Positions 1 through 9,951 of a DNA stretch of 64,000 bases are shown piece by piece. Made by a program: the position numbers and the translations under genes. How positions within the stretch are numbered: the first letter of the stretch is position 1; each line of letters begins with the position of its first letter. The notes under the pieces were generated by a model. It did no database searches. It was not told the DNA's origin and saw only the letters and a list, made by a program, of their open reading frames with translations. Source of the stretch: Crossaster papposus (Eukaryota; Echinodermata; Asteroidea; Velatida; Solasteridae); NCBI GenBank assembly GCA_037893245.1, contig JBAIAA010000415.1:1240001-1304000 (forward strand), read 5' to 3'.

Positions 1-2
1 TT

Positions 3-1231
3 TGTTCGCTGTATCCCTACACGAACAAGTACTGTTCTTATCCGATGTACCACCCCCAAATTGTGACGGAGAACTTTAAAGACGTGTCGGAATACTACGG
101 TCTCATTAAATGTCGCGTGTTACCGCCGTCCACCCTGTACCATCCATTACTACCATCGTTCGGGCGGTAAATTGACTTTTCTACTCTGTCGCACTTGTGT
201 AGAATCTCTGGGTATCTATTGAAATTGAAAAGGCCATCGAACTAGGATACACAGTGATCGATATTGACGTTGTTTGGTATTTTGATCAAAGGGAACAATA
301 TGACACGCAGACTCAATCGGGGGGTTTATTCACCGACTACATCAACACTTTCTTGAAACTGAAAGTCGAAGCTTCCGGATGGCCGAGCTGGGTAAAAACC
401 GAAGCCGATAGGGCGAAATATATCGATCAATATTTTCAGCAGGAAGGGATTCGGTTAGACGCCTCAAAAATAGAGAAAAGCCCCGGTCTAAGAGCCCTCG
501 CTAAACTCAATTCGTTCTGGGGAAAATTTGGTCAGAGGATAAATATGCCCAAAGTCGAGGTACTGTATGAATGATCCCGCGAAGTTGTATGAAATTTTGC
601 TCGCCGATGATAAAGTGGTACACGATATTAATTTCATCAACCACGAGATTGCGGAAGTTCGTTACGAATCCGAAGAGGAGTTTTTGGACCCGAACCCCAG
701 AAAGAACGTAGTCATTGCCGCGTTTACAACTGCGCATGCCCGGCTCAAGCTGTACGGCGTACTCGAACAACTACAGGAATCTATCTTGTATCACGATACC
801 GACAGCGTAATATACGTAGACAAACCGGGACAGTACAGACCTCCTCTGGGTGATTTTCTCGGCGATTTGACGAACGAAATAAGTCCGAAAGACGGAAAGT
901 ATATAGAGACCTTCGTGTCGGGCGAGCCCAAGAATTACGCGTATCGATTAGACACGGGTAAGACAACATGTAAGGTTAGGGGATTCACCTTAAACTTTAG
1001 GAATTCCCAGCAAATCAATTTCGATTCGGTGGTCGATATGGCAAAAAAAGGGTCGGTCCCGTGATATCGGACCCCCATAAGATCGTGCGAAATGGCAAGA
1101 CAAAATAAATATTGACCAAATCAAGTACGAAAGATTATCGCGTGGTGTACAGCAAGAGGGTGATTATAGATAATTTTAATACGTTACCGTATGGTTATAA
1201 ACACGGTGCGTTGGCTCCACCGAGTTATTAA
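3..1231 (+). pseudogene. Polinton/Maverick protein-primed DNA polymerase B, C-terminal part, frameshifted
   Basis: Remnant of a family B, protein-primed DNA polymerase that would copy a linear Polinton genome. The window opens inside the gene, so the N-terminal exonuclease half is missing. Recognisable in order: the motif A region CSLYPYTNKYCSYP (from nt 3), a CRTC zinc-type motif near 187, the motif B region NSFWGKFGQ near 513-540, motif C YHDTDS near 787-804, and a C-terminal FNTLPYGY near 1177-1200. The parts lie in different frames: breaks near 168, 210, 567 and 1047, plus an in-frame TAA at 1106-1108. A stop at 1229-1231 probably marks the original end. The packaging ATPase follows on the same strand, as expected in a Polinton. 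The order of motifs and the extra residues between them fit Polinton polB better than cellular or herpes-type polymerases. Clearly nonfunctional. Confidence 0.9.
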
Positions 1232-1245
1232 GGTCAGAGCTAGGT

Positions 1246-1430
1246 CAGAATGAAACAAGCGCGTACTTAAACTAGTATTAATTATAATTATTATTATATC
1301 GACTATTCTGTCGATCGTATTTAGAAATACCGTGGTCCAGGAGGAACAGATCAGTAATCTGTTGACCCTATTCCTTTCAGATAATAGTCGACAGAGTAAC
1401 CAATCACAGAGCTCTTTTAGGTTTATATAA
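1246..1430 (+). other. Possible small membrane-protein remnant between polB and ATPase
   Basis: A short open stretch with a hydrophobic run rich in Ile (near 1275-1325) followed by a polar tail containing Gln and Ser, ending at TAA 1428-1430. It lacks an in-frame ATG; an ATG at about 1250 is in another frame, so a frameshift is possible. Polintons often carry small single-pass membrane ORFs in this position, which is the only reason to mention it. I do not recognise the sequence. Confidence 0.2.
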
Positions 1431-1438
1431 TTACATGA

Positions 1439-1821
1439 TATTGTACAGACTATTCATATGATTTGACTGCGGCCAAGCTAAAACATCCATTCACGGGTAT
1501 CATTGTCGGACCTTCAGGAAGTGGGAAATCCGAGTTTGTAAAGAAATTACTCGAACAAAAACAAGATGTCATTTTGGACACACCTGGGAAAATGTTGTGG
1601 TGTTATGGAGAATATCAGCCGCTTTTCCAGAAATTGTCTGATAACGTACATGGTATACGCTTTGTTGAAGGGTTTCCGGACGATTGGGCCGAGCACCTCG
1701 ACCCGCGAGACAGAAATTTAATCGTTATTGATGATCTCATGACCGAGTGTGGCAACGATACACGAATAACTAAATTATTTACCAAAGGTTCTCACCATCG
1801 TAATTTGTCAGTTATATATAA
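1439..1821 (+). pseudogene. Polinton packaging ATPase (FtsK/HerA type), N-terminal segment
   Basis: ATPase that would pump the Polinton genome into its capsid. Seen: Walker A GPSGSGKSEF near 1507-1536, Walker B LIVIDDLM near 1720-1743, and the downstream motif GSHHRNLSVIY ending at about 1820. No ATG lies in frame between the upstream stop (1436-1438) and the conserved start of the domain, so the first codons are lost or altered. The reading frame stays open to 1858, but from 1822 on it reads the terminal repeat of an inserted piggyBac element. The rest of the same domain is found at 5727-5928 and 6782-6876. It follows the polB remnant by about 200 bases on the same strand. Confidence 0.88.
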
Positions 1822-2127
1822 CCCTATCAATCCCAAGAGTGCCATATGGACTCATTGAAGCATACACTCTCGTTACCATTGTGACTTTACGTCACACAAA
1901 TACAATCGGATTTCATTCCCATTGGGCCCTGACGGCACTTGCCTTTTCGCATTGAACTGAAATGTAAATAGCGCCCTCACTTAGGGAGAGATCGGCCTCT
2001 GATTGGCGAGACCCCACGCGCGCGTCCTCTTGCGCGCGTGGGTATGAAATATTATAGGATATTAGGATTCACCAAATAGAGACGCCAATCACGCCATGTG
2101 AACACTCGTCACAGAAAACCAGTCATA

Positions 2128-4365
2128 ATGGCGGATCCATCCGACATTCTTGACGAAATATTCGCGGATAGCGGTTCTGATATATCTGATGAGATTTCCT
2201 TATCATCCACCACAGAAGAAAGTGACGATTCGGAAGAGTTTGTCGCTACCTGCTCAAAGTCAAAGTCATCCGACAAGCCGAATTTCAGGTGAAGAGGTTA
2301 CTAATAATTATAAGTAGTAAAATGCTATGACTAGTACTATGAGACTGAGTATGACTCGAGGACGTGAATTTAGTTACACAGGAATAAAGCGAATAAACAG
2401 TACAGTGTGTGAGCCTACACTTGTTGGGAATTTATATTAATGTAACATTACCCTGGCTCTAGATGTATTTCGCAAAAAAAAAGGAAAAATGCCTCCCTTT
2501 CAGTTACAATAAATCAGAAATGTACATTCAAGTAGAACAGTAGTGTGCACAAAAAATTCCTATTCAGAAAATGAGTCTTCAAACAAACAGCGCCCTCACA
2601 CATTTATCAATGTGCTTACCCAAGCACATTAAATAATGTGTGAGGGCAGTGTTTCTTTGAAGACCCATTTTCTGATTATAAAAATAATATTAAAATGGTG
2701 ATTTTCGTGCACCCTAATCCTTTAATTTGTTATTCAAATTAAACTATTTTTGAACTCATGATTGTCGTATGCGCTATGCCTTTGCTGTCTAGTACTATTA
2801 GGAAGAAGTTTCTCCAATCAAAATAGCGCCCTCTGACATTTCTTAATATGTTAATATTCTCACTTCAGGTCTGGATGGCATAAAACAAGCTCCTATAAGC
2901 AGCCACCTGCGAACTTCAGTGGACAAGTTGGACCTACGCAAGATTTCAGTGGACTATCACCGATGGAGACCTTTCAACTCTTTTGTTGCCATGCAGTCTG
3001 GCAGTTGATGGTGACCGAGACGAACCGATATGCCGATCAAAGTGTGCCTGGAAATACATCCTGCCTGGACTCCAACAAATGTTCCAGAAATGAGACGTTT
3101 TTTGGCATTGCTTCTGTGCATGGGGATCAACAAAAGGCCTCGCTATGCTATGCACTGGTCGAGGTCAGAAGTTCTGCGAAGCCCTGTGTATCCATCAACC
3201 ATGTCCCGCAACCGATTTGACGCAATCCTGCGATTTTTCCACCTTGCCAACAATCGAGCTGACAAAACTATCACTGATGATGACAAACTGTCTAAAGTTC
3301 GCCCCCTGCTAGACATCGTATTGCCCTCGTTTCGTCGAATTTATAAACCCGGACGAAACCTCTCACCAGACGAGACTATGATAAAATTTAAAGGGCGACT
3401 GGGTTTCAAACAATACATGCCACGCAAGGCTGCCAAATGGGGGTTAAAATGCTTCTCATTATGTGAATCCGAAACTGGGTATTGTTGTAATTGGCAGGTT
3501 TTTACCGGGTCCAAGGCCACATCCGACCAATTCAGTCTGCCTTCGATCGCGTATGCTACCAAGAACCACCCACGTAACCTTTCAGCATCAGGCCAAGTAG
3601 TCATCGACCTTTTAAAAGGGCTAGAACATAAAGGACATATTGTTTTTATGGATAATTGGTACACTAGTCCTGCCCTCGTACACAAATTATCGCAGTTAGG
3701 ATTTAGTTCCCGTGGAACAGTACGCTACACATCACAAGGGATTCCGGAGATTGCAAATCCCAAGAAGTTTCCCATACGGAAAGGCGATGACCCCCAGTTT
3801 TACACAAAAGCCGGGCAACTATGCATTGTTTGGCAGGATAGAAAGCGTGTAACACTTCTGACGAATTATGGCGACTGCAGTATGGACACAAAAGAAATTC
3901 GCTGCAAAAACAGTTCCACCGGACTTCGCGAGATTCACAAACCTTCTGTCGTTCAGGATTATCATTATGGGTGGTTCAGATTTAGCCGCCCAATTATGGC
4001 AGTACTATGCACACCACCATAGATCCCTAAAATGGTGGAAACGCGTTTTCCTAAATATCCTCGATATCAGTTTGCTTAACGCTACTATCCTTTTTAACTA
4101 CCTGCCGAGCAACCAAAAAATAACTAGCTTGGAGTTCCGGGTGAAGGTCATCGAGGGACTTCTTCGTTCCAGCCCAGCACACCTTGGCAATGAAGCGTCA
4201 CGTCTTTCGAGTCAACATTATCCTGGGAGAAGTGTGGCCGGCAAAAAGCACAACTGTGTCGTTTGTAGTACGAAAGCCAAGCGGAAGCAAACTCGTACTA
4301 TGTGTAAAAAGTGTAAAAAGCCAATGTGTGTACTGCCATGCTTTGAGAAGTATCACAGTTTGTGA
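2128..4365 (+). pseudogene. piggyBac transposase (DDE_Tnp_1_7 type), one intron, frameshifted
   Basis: Cut-and-paste transposase. Start chosen at ATG 2128, which opens an acidic Asp/Glu/Ser-rich N-terminus typical of the family. A consistent intron runs 2289-2868: donor TTTCAG|GTGAAG, acceptor CACTTCAG|GTCTGG, and the frame is kept across it. Exon 2 shows the first catalytic Asp in SPDETMIKFKGR (Asp codon 3369-3371), the second in FMDNWYTSP (3651-3653), and a C-terminal Cys-rich zinc finger from about 4256 (CVVC, CKKC). Frame changes near 3060 and near 3970 break the gene. After the second, the motif reads MGGSDLAAQL; families usually have a second Asp where Ala stands here. Length is near that of a full transposase. 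Inactive copy. Confidence 0.9.
2564..2675. repeat. Hairpin MITE inside the piggyBac intron
   Basis: A 112 bp palindromic element: arms of about 40 bp beginning TCAGAAAATG and ending in its complement CATTTTCTGA, with only a few mismatches, around a ~30 bp centre that itself holds AATGTGCTT/AAGCACATT. The arms contain GCCCTCACACAT and ATGTGTGAGGGC. No clear target duplication was found. Confidence 0.7.
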
Positions 4366-4401
4366 TCAACATTTAGGAGTTTTTAGATTGTGGTCCAGCT
4401 G

Positions 4402-4524
4402 TCCCCCCCCAATACCCCCCCCCCCCCCCCCCCCCCCCAAACAATGTTGAAAAGATTGTGTGCACACCGGCGACCCAACCTTTGAAGAACAATCTTTTCA
4501 ACGTTGATTGGGGGGGGGGGGGGT
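4402..4524. repeat. poly(C)/poly(G)-tipped hairpin
   Basis: Long C runs (about 4404-4438) followed by AACAATGTTGAAAAGATTGT, a ~28 bp spacer, then ACAATCTTTTCAACGTTGAT and a G run (about 4511-4523). The two arms are inverted copies, so the C run and G run pair in a foldback. It lies just after the transposase stop codon. Confidence 0.7.
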
Positions 4525-4704
4525 GGTGGTGGTAGTCAAGTTTAAGTAATTACCCAAACATTCCCTTCGCCAAAAAAACCCCAGTATTTGTAGTAAGTTC
4601 GAATTTATGAAGCACCGCTGACCAAAACAATCTACATGTATATTCTACTGTAATTGTCAGAACAATTAGCATTTGGGGAGTTCCAACCTTTGAAGAAAAA
4701 TCTT

Positions 4705-5330
4705 TTATTATTATTATTATTATTATTATTTATTCGACCCAACAACATGGAATATACAACAAGGTAGAAACAAGACAAACATTCTCAAAAAGAAATCAAA
4801 ACAAATTAACAGGTATACAAATGTAATAATAAAAACCGAAGACAGGATGGGAGCCATATCAATATACAAAATAACCGAAGACAAATTAAATAAAAACAAC
4901 TAGAAAATGCAACAAAATATGTGGGGCCAGGGAAAGCAAAAGTAAAATTAACTACTGTTACCCGCAGGTATGCTATCCCACACATATTTACACAGGGACA
5001 AACAGATGTAGCAAAAACACACAACAAAAACAATACTAATTGGCCCCCATTGATAAACCAATGATGGCATTAACCGGATAAATCTTAGTTTTCAGGAAAG
5101 AATGAGTGCTTCAGATCTGTTAGAAAATGGGAGGAAGAGTTGATGACAGCAGAATCTTTAACATGGGGGGGGAAGAGCATTCCAAAGTCTAGGAAATCTA
5201 CGGGCCGGGTAGGGGAGGGAAAGAGAGCTTGAGTACGGGCGGGGAGATGTCGAAATGTGAGAGAATCGGGATGTCTTGGATTAATGACCGTGTTATCCGT
5301 GACAGATTGGGGTTCCAACAGAAATCATTC
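4705..5330 (-). mobile_element. LINE 3' end remnant, opposite strand
   Basis: On the - strand, 5318-5085 reads like the last ~75 residues of a CR1/L2-type reverse transcriptase ORF (pattern FPPHVKDS then FLTDLKHSFF, the usual WNSLP...LK.LF tail). It is followed by ~300 bp of untranslated sequence containing CATGTTGTTGGGTCGAATAA and a (TAA)n microsatellite, seen on the + strand as (TTA)n at 4705-4732. This is the common layout of a 5'-truncated LINE. The family assignment rests on weak similarity. Confidence 0.5.
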
Positions 5331-5726
5331 AACAAAAAAGTCACTTCAACTAATTCATAAATGTTTTCCCACAATTGGCGGGGCCGGTAATCATAAGGTT
5401 TCGATATTTTCCCTTTCCATTTAACAATAATAAATAGACACTAGTGGCAAAATGTTGTATGTCAATTCCATTAGTAACTTGGGTTTTATGAACCACCGCT
5501 GAACAAAACAATCTACATCTACATTGTTTGTAATTACCAGAACAATTATCATTTTTGGAGTCTCATTTAATGGGCTTGCACGAGTTGCCTTTCATGAGAT
5601 TGTCTAATGAGGGCGCTATACACTGAAAGTTTTCTAAAATGTGCCTGGTAAATAACTGAACATGCTATGCCTACAACTGTGGGAACCAAAGCATGTGTGA
5701 TGAAATATGTCTTGGGGTTGATAGGG

Positions 5727-5928
5727 ATATTGTACAAAATTTATTTTATCAGTCAAAAGAAAGCAGAACCATTAGTTTAAATTGTAATTATATCGTACTT
5801 TTTAAAAATCCGAGAGATCGATCTCAGATTACTCATTTAGCCAAACAAAATGTATTCTAGTCAGACACGATTTATGTCAGAAGCGTATTACGACGCTACC
5901 AGTGAACCCTGCGGGTATTTATTTATAG
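5727..5928 (+). pseudogene. Polinton packaging ATPase, middle/C-terminal segment
   Basis: Continues the ATPase domain beyond the piggyBac insertion. It reads a stretch with the motif SRTISLN and then LFKNPRDRSQITHLAKQ, which is the conserved C-terminal part of Polinton ATPases. The frame changes by one near 5849; after that MYSSQTRFMSEAYYDAT follows, still ATPase-like. The segment stops where a LINE has inserted at 5929. It is a decayed coding sequence and not a separate gene. Confidence 0.85.
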
Positions 5929-6781
5929 AAATGTTCTATTATATGGTATAAATGAACAACTACTGGCAAAGCTCCAACGTGCTCAAAATGCTGCAGCACG
6001 CATGTTAACCCGCACTCGTAAATTTGATCATATTTTGAAACAACTACACTGGTTACCAATTCGTCAAAGAATTCAATTTACATGTAAGCTACTTTTGCTC
6101 ACTTGGAAATCACTTAATGCTATGGCACCAGTGTATATTAATGAACTTCTTTCTCCATATATTCCAAAACGCACTTTGAGATCTGCTGACAAAATTCTTC
6201 TGACTGTCCCTAGAACTGTTTCGTCGTATGGTGATCGTGGATTTTATGCAGCTGCTCCCCTTGCCATTCGAACTTCGCAGTTGTAGTTCCATCAATGTTT
6301 TCAAAAAGTTGTTAAAAACTCATTTATTTGAAACTGCTTATAATATTTGATTGTTTTTGCAAAACATTTTATTGTGATTTATGTACTCATTTTGAGCTTT
6401 TACTTGATGTCTTTAATGTGATTTCTGGTATCGCATTGCTGACACATACCTTAATACATGTATGTTCGGCCATTTCTTTTCTCATTTTGGTCGGGCAGGA
6501 ATCAGTTATTGCTGTTAAGTTGTTGTAACTGCTAATTCTGGTCTTCTCCTCTCTTTGCTTGTTTGCCATGTGCAGCTGGGCAGTGTGTGTTGGTACTGTG
6601 ATATCCTCTTTGATCTTGTAGGGTCACATTATTGATCTTGAATAGCCTTTATGTTTTATTTATTGTTGCATTTTAATTTGGTTCATTATTTTTCCTTTGT
6701 CATGTTTGTGTTTTATGTTGCGCCTCGGAATAGGTTTTCTCTAGATAGATGGCGCATTATAAATGCTTTATATTATTATTA
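5929..6781 (+). mobile_element. 5'-truncated CR1/L2-type LINE
   Basis: Starts inside the C-terminal part of the reverse transcriptase ORF: a run around LQRAQNAAARM, HWLPIRQRI, APVYINELL and SYGDRGF, all typical of the C-terminal region of CR1/L2/Rex-like ORF2 proteins. The frame shifts near 6275, where the usual WNSLP segment is damaged; the ORF tail then runs to TGA 6348-6350. A ~420 bp 3' UTR ends in GGCGCATTATAAATG and (ATT)n at 6771-6785. TTATAG occurs on both sides (5923-5928 and 6782-6787) and may be the target duplication. The insertion splits the Polinton ATPase. Confidence 0.85.
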
Positions 6782-6876
6782 TTATAGATCTTAAACCAGA
6801 CACTCCCGAGAGATTTAGACTGAGAACAAACATATTTAGGGGAGAAACGCAGTACGCGTATGTACCGAGAGTATAA
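6782..6876 (+). pseudogene. Polinton packaging ATPase, last segment
   Basis: Directly after the LINE the ATPase reading resumes with IDLKPDTPERFRLRTNIF and ends at a TAA (6874-6876) after YVPRV. The length and position agree with the C-terminal tail of Polinton ATPases. Together with 1439-1821 and 5727-5928 this accounts for one gene broken into three parts. Confidence 0.8.
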
Positions 6877-6915
6877 TAGAGGTCTGCAATCAAAACTTGT
6901 CATCACTTTTCCACG

Positions 6916-7283
6916 ATGACACAGAGACTTAGGAGCAACGCCCATACCCTCCATGTGTTGAGCAAATCTATCCCTCGTCTTAGAAATATTAAAAGGATAT
7001 ATTAAAAGGGGCGGATAAAGAATTGATATCGTGTCTATCGTGCGAATGTGCCGTGAATGTCTTAAAAGGTCACGTACCTTTGACTTCTGCTCAGAGAAAG
7101 AAACTATTGCGTCACAAGACACACCTAATAGCACTGGCTGATAAAATATTGTCTCACAAGAAACGAAAAGAACTACTCGTGCAAAAGGGTGGATTTTTGG
7201 GTACGCTTCTCGCGCCAATCCTTCGCACCTTAGGGGGTCTTTTTCTCGGGAACAAATGCGTTACGCCAAGAAAATTGAGATGA
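6916..7283 (+). pseudogene. Polinton pX-like capsid-associated protein, one frameshift
   Basis: Small basic protein 40 bp after the ATPase stop. Begins at ATG 6916 (MTQRLRSNAHTLHVL), shifts frame near 6990, and continues with ELISCL, then VNVLKGHVPLTSAQRKKLLR, then a basic stretch and the hallmark QKGGFLGTLLAPILRTLGG. The last motif is widely shared by Polinton/adintovirus late proteins that resemble adenovirus pX/mu-type or membrane-active capsid proteins: a basic region followed by a Gly-rich hydrophobic segment. The likely role is genome condensation or membrane interaction in the virion; this comes from family knowledge and is not shown here. The single frameshift makes this copy inactive. 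Confidence 0.75.
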
Positions 7284-7414
7284 ATGCTCCCACGTTCACG
7301 CACAAACTCAATCAAGTCTTTTCCAGTATAACCAATTTCTCTTCCCAACTTCAGTCAAGTCCGATCCTACGTTTTTTTTACACACTTTTAAATATTTTCA
7401 TTCAGTTAACTTAG
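7256..7414 (+). pseudogene. Possible start of the next Polinton gene
   Basis: ATG 7256 overlaps the end of the pX-like gene in another frame and opens MRYAKKIEMNAP, similar to the MxxAKKM start seen in a Polinton gene that often follows pX. After about a dozen residues the similarity fades; the frame ends at TAG 7412-7414. The element is probably truncated here, since no further Polinton gene is visible downstream. Confidence 0.3.
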
Positions 7415-8284
7415 TTGCCATGTGGAACAGGGTAAGTATTTTCAACGCTTTTTCTAATTGAAAAGGGTAAGCCAGTTTAAACTTATTGGAACTACACACT
7501 GAAACATTCTTTATGGAGTATGAATATCCCCCTTTTTGAGAAAATATTTTACTAAAAATAGGCATTCACACAAATGTATTCAAATTGTGCATACTTTTCA
7601 CTCTTTCTGTCATTTCAAATGTTATTGCAAAATCGACTTTATCAACAATATTATTGTCTAGAAACAATTCAGTACACCCAGTAAGGTTACAGATCAAGTG
7701 TGAAGTAAAACTGTAGGGTGGGGCAGGCACTATCGCTCGTGGACCACAGACTAAAAAGTAGGTACAGGGTCACAAATTGTGAACATTTATTTGTTAATCC
7801 TCAATTGTCATGTGATTCTATTTTGTTAATGTCACTTTGCAATGTTATGTTCCATAAGTGAGCACAGAAGTGTAGTGCTGACAAGAATAAAATTACAAAC
7901 AATATATATTGTGTGGATCTTATTTTTGATGTATTTCATTATTATGTATTTCATTACAAGCTCGCCTTACATGAAACCCAATAAATTGACCCCTTTAAAC
8001 AAAACAGTTGATTAAAAATATATATATATATAAAAGAAATTATAACAAATTAATGCAGATTGAATTGGCCTAAACCATTTTAATTATCAATCAAATATCT
8101 AATAACGCACTTAAATAGATCAATCTGGGCAACCATCAAGCCAAAGGGATTGATTTATAATCACAATGTAGACAGGGGTAAAAAGTTCATATTATTGTTG
8201 TCACAAAAACGTTGTTTTGTGATGAACATGTTATATGGGGTTAAGTTGGTTCAAGTCAATATCTATACTATTAATCCTGAAGAT
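7415..8284. other. AT-rich stretch without a recognised gene
   Basis: No supported coding region. Contains a short (TA)n run near 8019-8033 and otherwise unique-looking AT-rich sequence. Confidence 0.5.
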
Positions 8285-8530
8285 GCGGCATGGTTGGCGC
8301 CATCTTGTGGACGGTTCCCCGTGTGCCGTGTACCTGTTTGCGCGCGGAGGGTGGGAGGGAGCCCGTCTATCTGGCCGCGACATTTTGGGTCTGGTGTCCT
8401 GTTTGCCCGCCGCGGTATAGTGTGGGGTAGCGGATGTGGGGGTCCGTCTTTTGCACGGGCCTCCCGTCGGAATTGTGCGGTGGCTGCGCCGGTCCCGCGC
8501 CAGTTTGCGGTGGCGACGCAGAGTATGGAA
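8285..8530. promoter_or_regulatory. GC/CpG-rich island, possible promoter
   Basis: A sharply GC-rich block with many CpG dinucleotides (GCGCGCGGAGG, CCGCCGCGG, GGTCCCGCGCC) in otherwise AT-rich DNA. It is followed by CTCTATAAAC near 8576 and a donor-like ACAAAA|GTAAGTAC at 8710/8711. This fits the start of a gene reading rightward, but the overlapping open frames on both strands are probably a side effect of GC content. Confidence 0.3.
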
Positions 8531-9322
8531 AGGAGCCTGTCTACTGTCGTGCTGGATGATATCGCGTTCACGTACTCTATAAACACCATAAACACGTACG
8601 TGCATGCAGTATACCACACTCACTGTTGACGTTTCTGACGCGTGGCTGTTTCTTTGGAACTTTGTGAATCGACCCTTCTGCTGCAGAATTACTGCTTAAG
8701 ACTGACAAAAGTAAGTACATTTCCTATAAACATTTTGCTGTTGTTAGATTATTTTTTGCTACAACATTAGACCATGGAGGTAGACTTATAAACATTTTGC
8801 TACAAGTACAACATTAGATTTATGAGAACAAACGGCAACTTAACAAACGGCTGTGAGATTGTCAGTATTCTTTTTAATTCCCCTCCAGCGCAATTGTTTA
8901 TTTTTTATTTTTTTAAAAGAAAGAAACATCTGAATCTAAGTAACCATTTCGCTACAGTTTCCCCCTAAAAAAACAATATTTTTAGGCCTTTCATAAAACG
9001 AAGTACATTTCCTATAAACATTTTGCTGTTGTTATAGATTGTATTTTCTGCCTTTTCAGAAATGTTGTTGCCTTTCAGAAAACAACGTTTATTTTTTTAA
9101 AGAAAGAAACATCTAAAGTAACCATTTCGATGCACACACCACACATTTCTTTTATCAGATAGTGCAGACAATAAAAAGCTTTAGACTGCTGTGCTATGCA
9201 TACAAATTTTTCTTTCTCTTTGTGCTTAAATTTTCCCCATGAAACAGGTTTTTTTGCAGTGAATTTTAATAGCAGTGATCTCTAAATAATTGTACATTTT
9301 GCTCTGTATGTTTCTTTCATAG

Positions 9323-9387
9323 ATCGTTCAGAGTCATTCTCACTTGAATCTGCCACATCAGAAATTCCTGCACCCCCGTATAAACAG
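9323..9387 (+). other. Candidate small exon, copy A
   Basis: Preceded by a pyrimidine-rich tract ending TTTCTTTCATAG and followed by CAG|GTACAT. Reads a short peptide with ESATSEIPAPPYKQ. A near copy with the same flanking intron sequence lies 338 bp downstream. Lengths of the two copies are 65 and 61 nt, so they would not keep the same phase. Function unknown. Confidence 0.4.
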
Positions 9388-9660
9388 GTACATATAGTAT
9401 AGAAGTTAGTGTTTTCATCATCCAGTGACCTGGTCTGTTGACCCCGTCAGGAGACCAGGTCAACATACCAATTGCACAATGATGTCTAACATCTGCAAGG
9501 CATTAAAGGCATTTAAGCTTTGACAGCTATGCATACAACTTTTTTCTTTCTCTTTGTTTTTCAATTTTCCCCACGAAACAGGGTTTTTTTTGCAGTGAAT
9601 TTAGCACTAGCAGTGAATTCTAAATAATTGTACATTTTGCTTTTTATGTTTCTTTCATAG

Positions 9661-9721
9661 TCAAAGTCGGTCATTCTCATTTAAAACTGCCACATCAGAA
9701 ATTCCTGCACCCCTGTTACAG
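9661..9721 (+). other. Candidate small exon, copy B (duplicate of 9323-9387)
   Basis: Same layout as copy A: acceptor TTTCTTTCATAG, donor CAG|GTATGT, peptide with KTATSEIPAPLLQ. About 130 bp of intron before each copy is also alike (CTATGCATACAA, TTTGCAGTGAATTT, TAAATAATTGTACATTTTGC), so the duplication covers exon plus upstream intron. Confidence 0.4.
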
Positions 9722-9951
9722 GTATGTGTTATGTTTAGGAATCTGACAGTCAACATTGCATTTTTACCTATAAGAGGATTTTTCAACATTCTCCACGCAT
9801 TCACCAAAACCCCATCTTTTTCAGCTTTCCCTCTTTCACCTATTTTGTTTCCAATCACAAGTCAACCTTTTTCAGTGCATCTCAACCTACTTATACCGTT
9901 TCCCTATAGAACATTTACCTATATCCATATTTTTCTTGACTCTTTGGACAG

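Larger units (their letters stand above)
1822..5726 (+). mobile_element. piggyBac element inserted in the Polinton ATPase gene
   Basis: Bounded by inverted ends: CCCTATCAATCCCAAGA at 1822 and its near-complement TCTTGGGGTTGATAGGG ending at 5726. Flanking tetranucleotides are ATAA (1818-1821) and ATAT (5727-5730), a probable 4 bp target duplication with one change; piggyBac normally uses TTAA. Removing the interval brings the two ATPase segments together in the same reading frame, which supports these edges. A second, inner inverted pair (ATAGCGCCCTC near 1973, GAGGGCGCTAT near 5610) lies 120-150 bp inside each end, as subterminal repeats do in this superfamily. It contains the transposase gene, a small MITE in its intron and a LINE tail on the opposite strand. 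Confidence 0.8.

Noticed and set aside
6757..7218. Minus-strand frame of 153 codons
   Set aside because: It overlaps the ATPase tail and pX-like gene, which have family similarity on the + strand.
8231..8629. Overlapping long frames on both strands in the GC-rich island
   Set aside because: High GC lowers stop frequency in all frames; the peptides are rich in Arg, Pro and Gly and show no domain.
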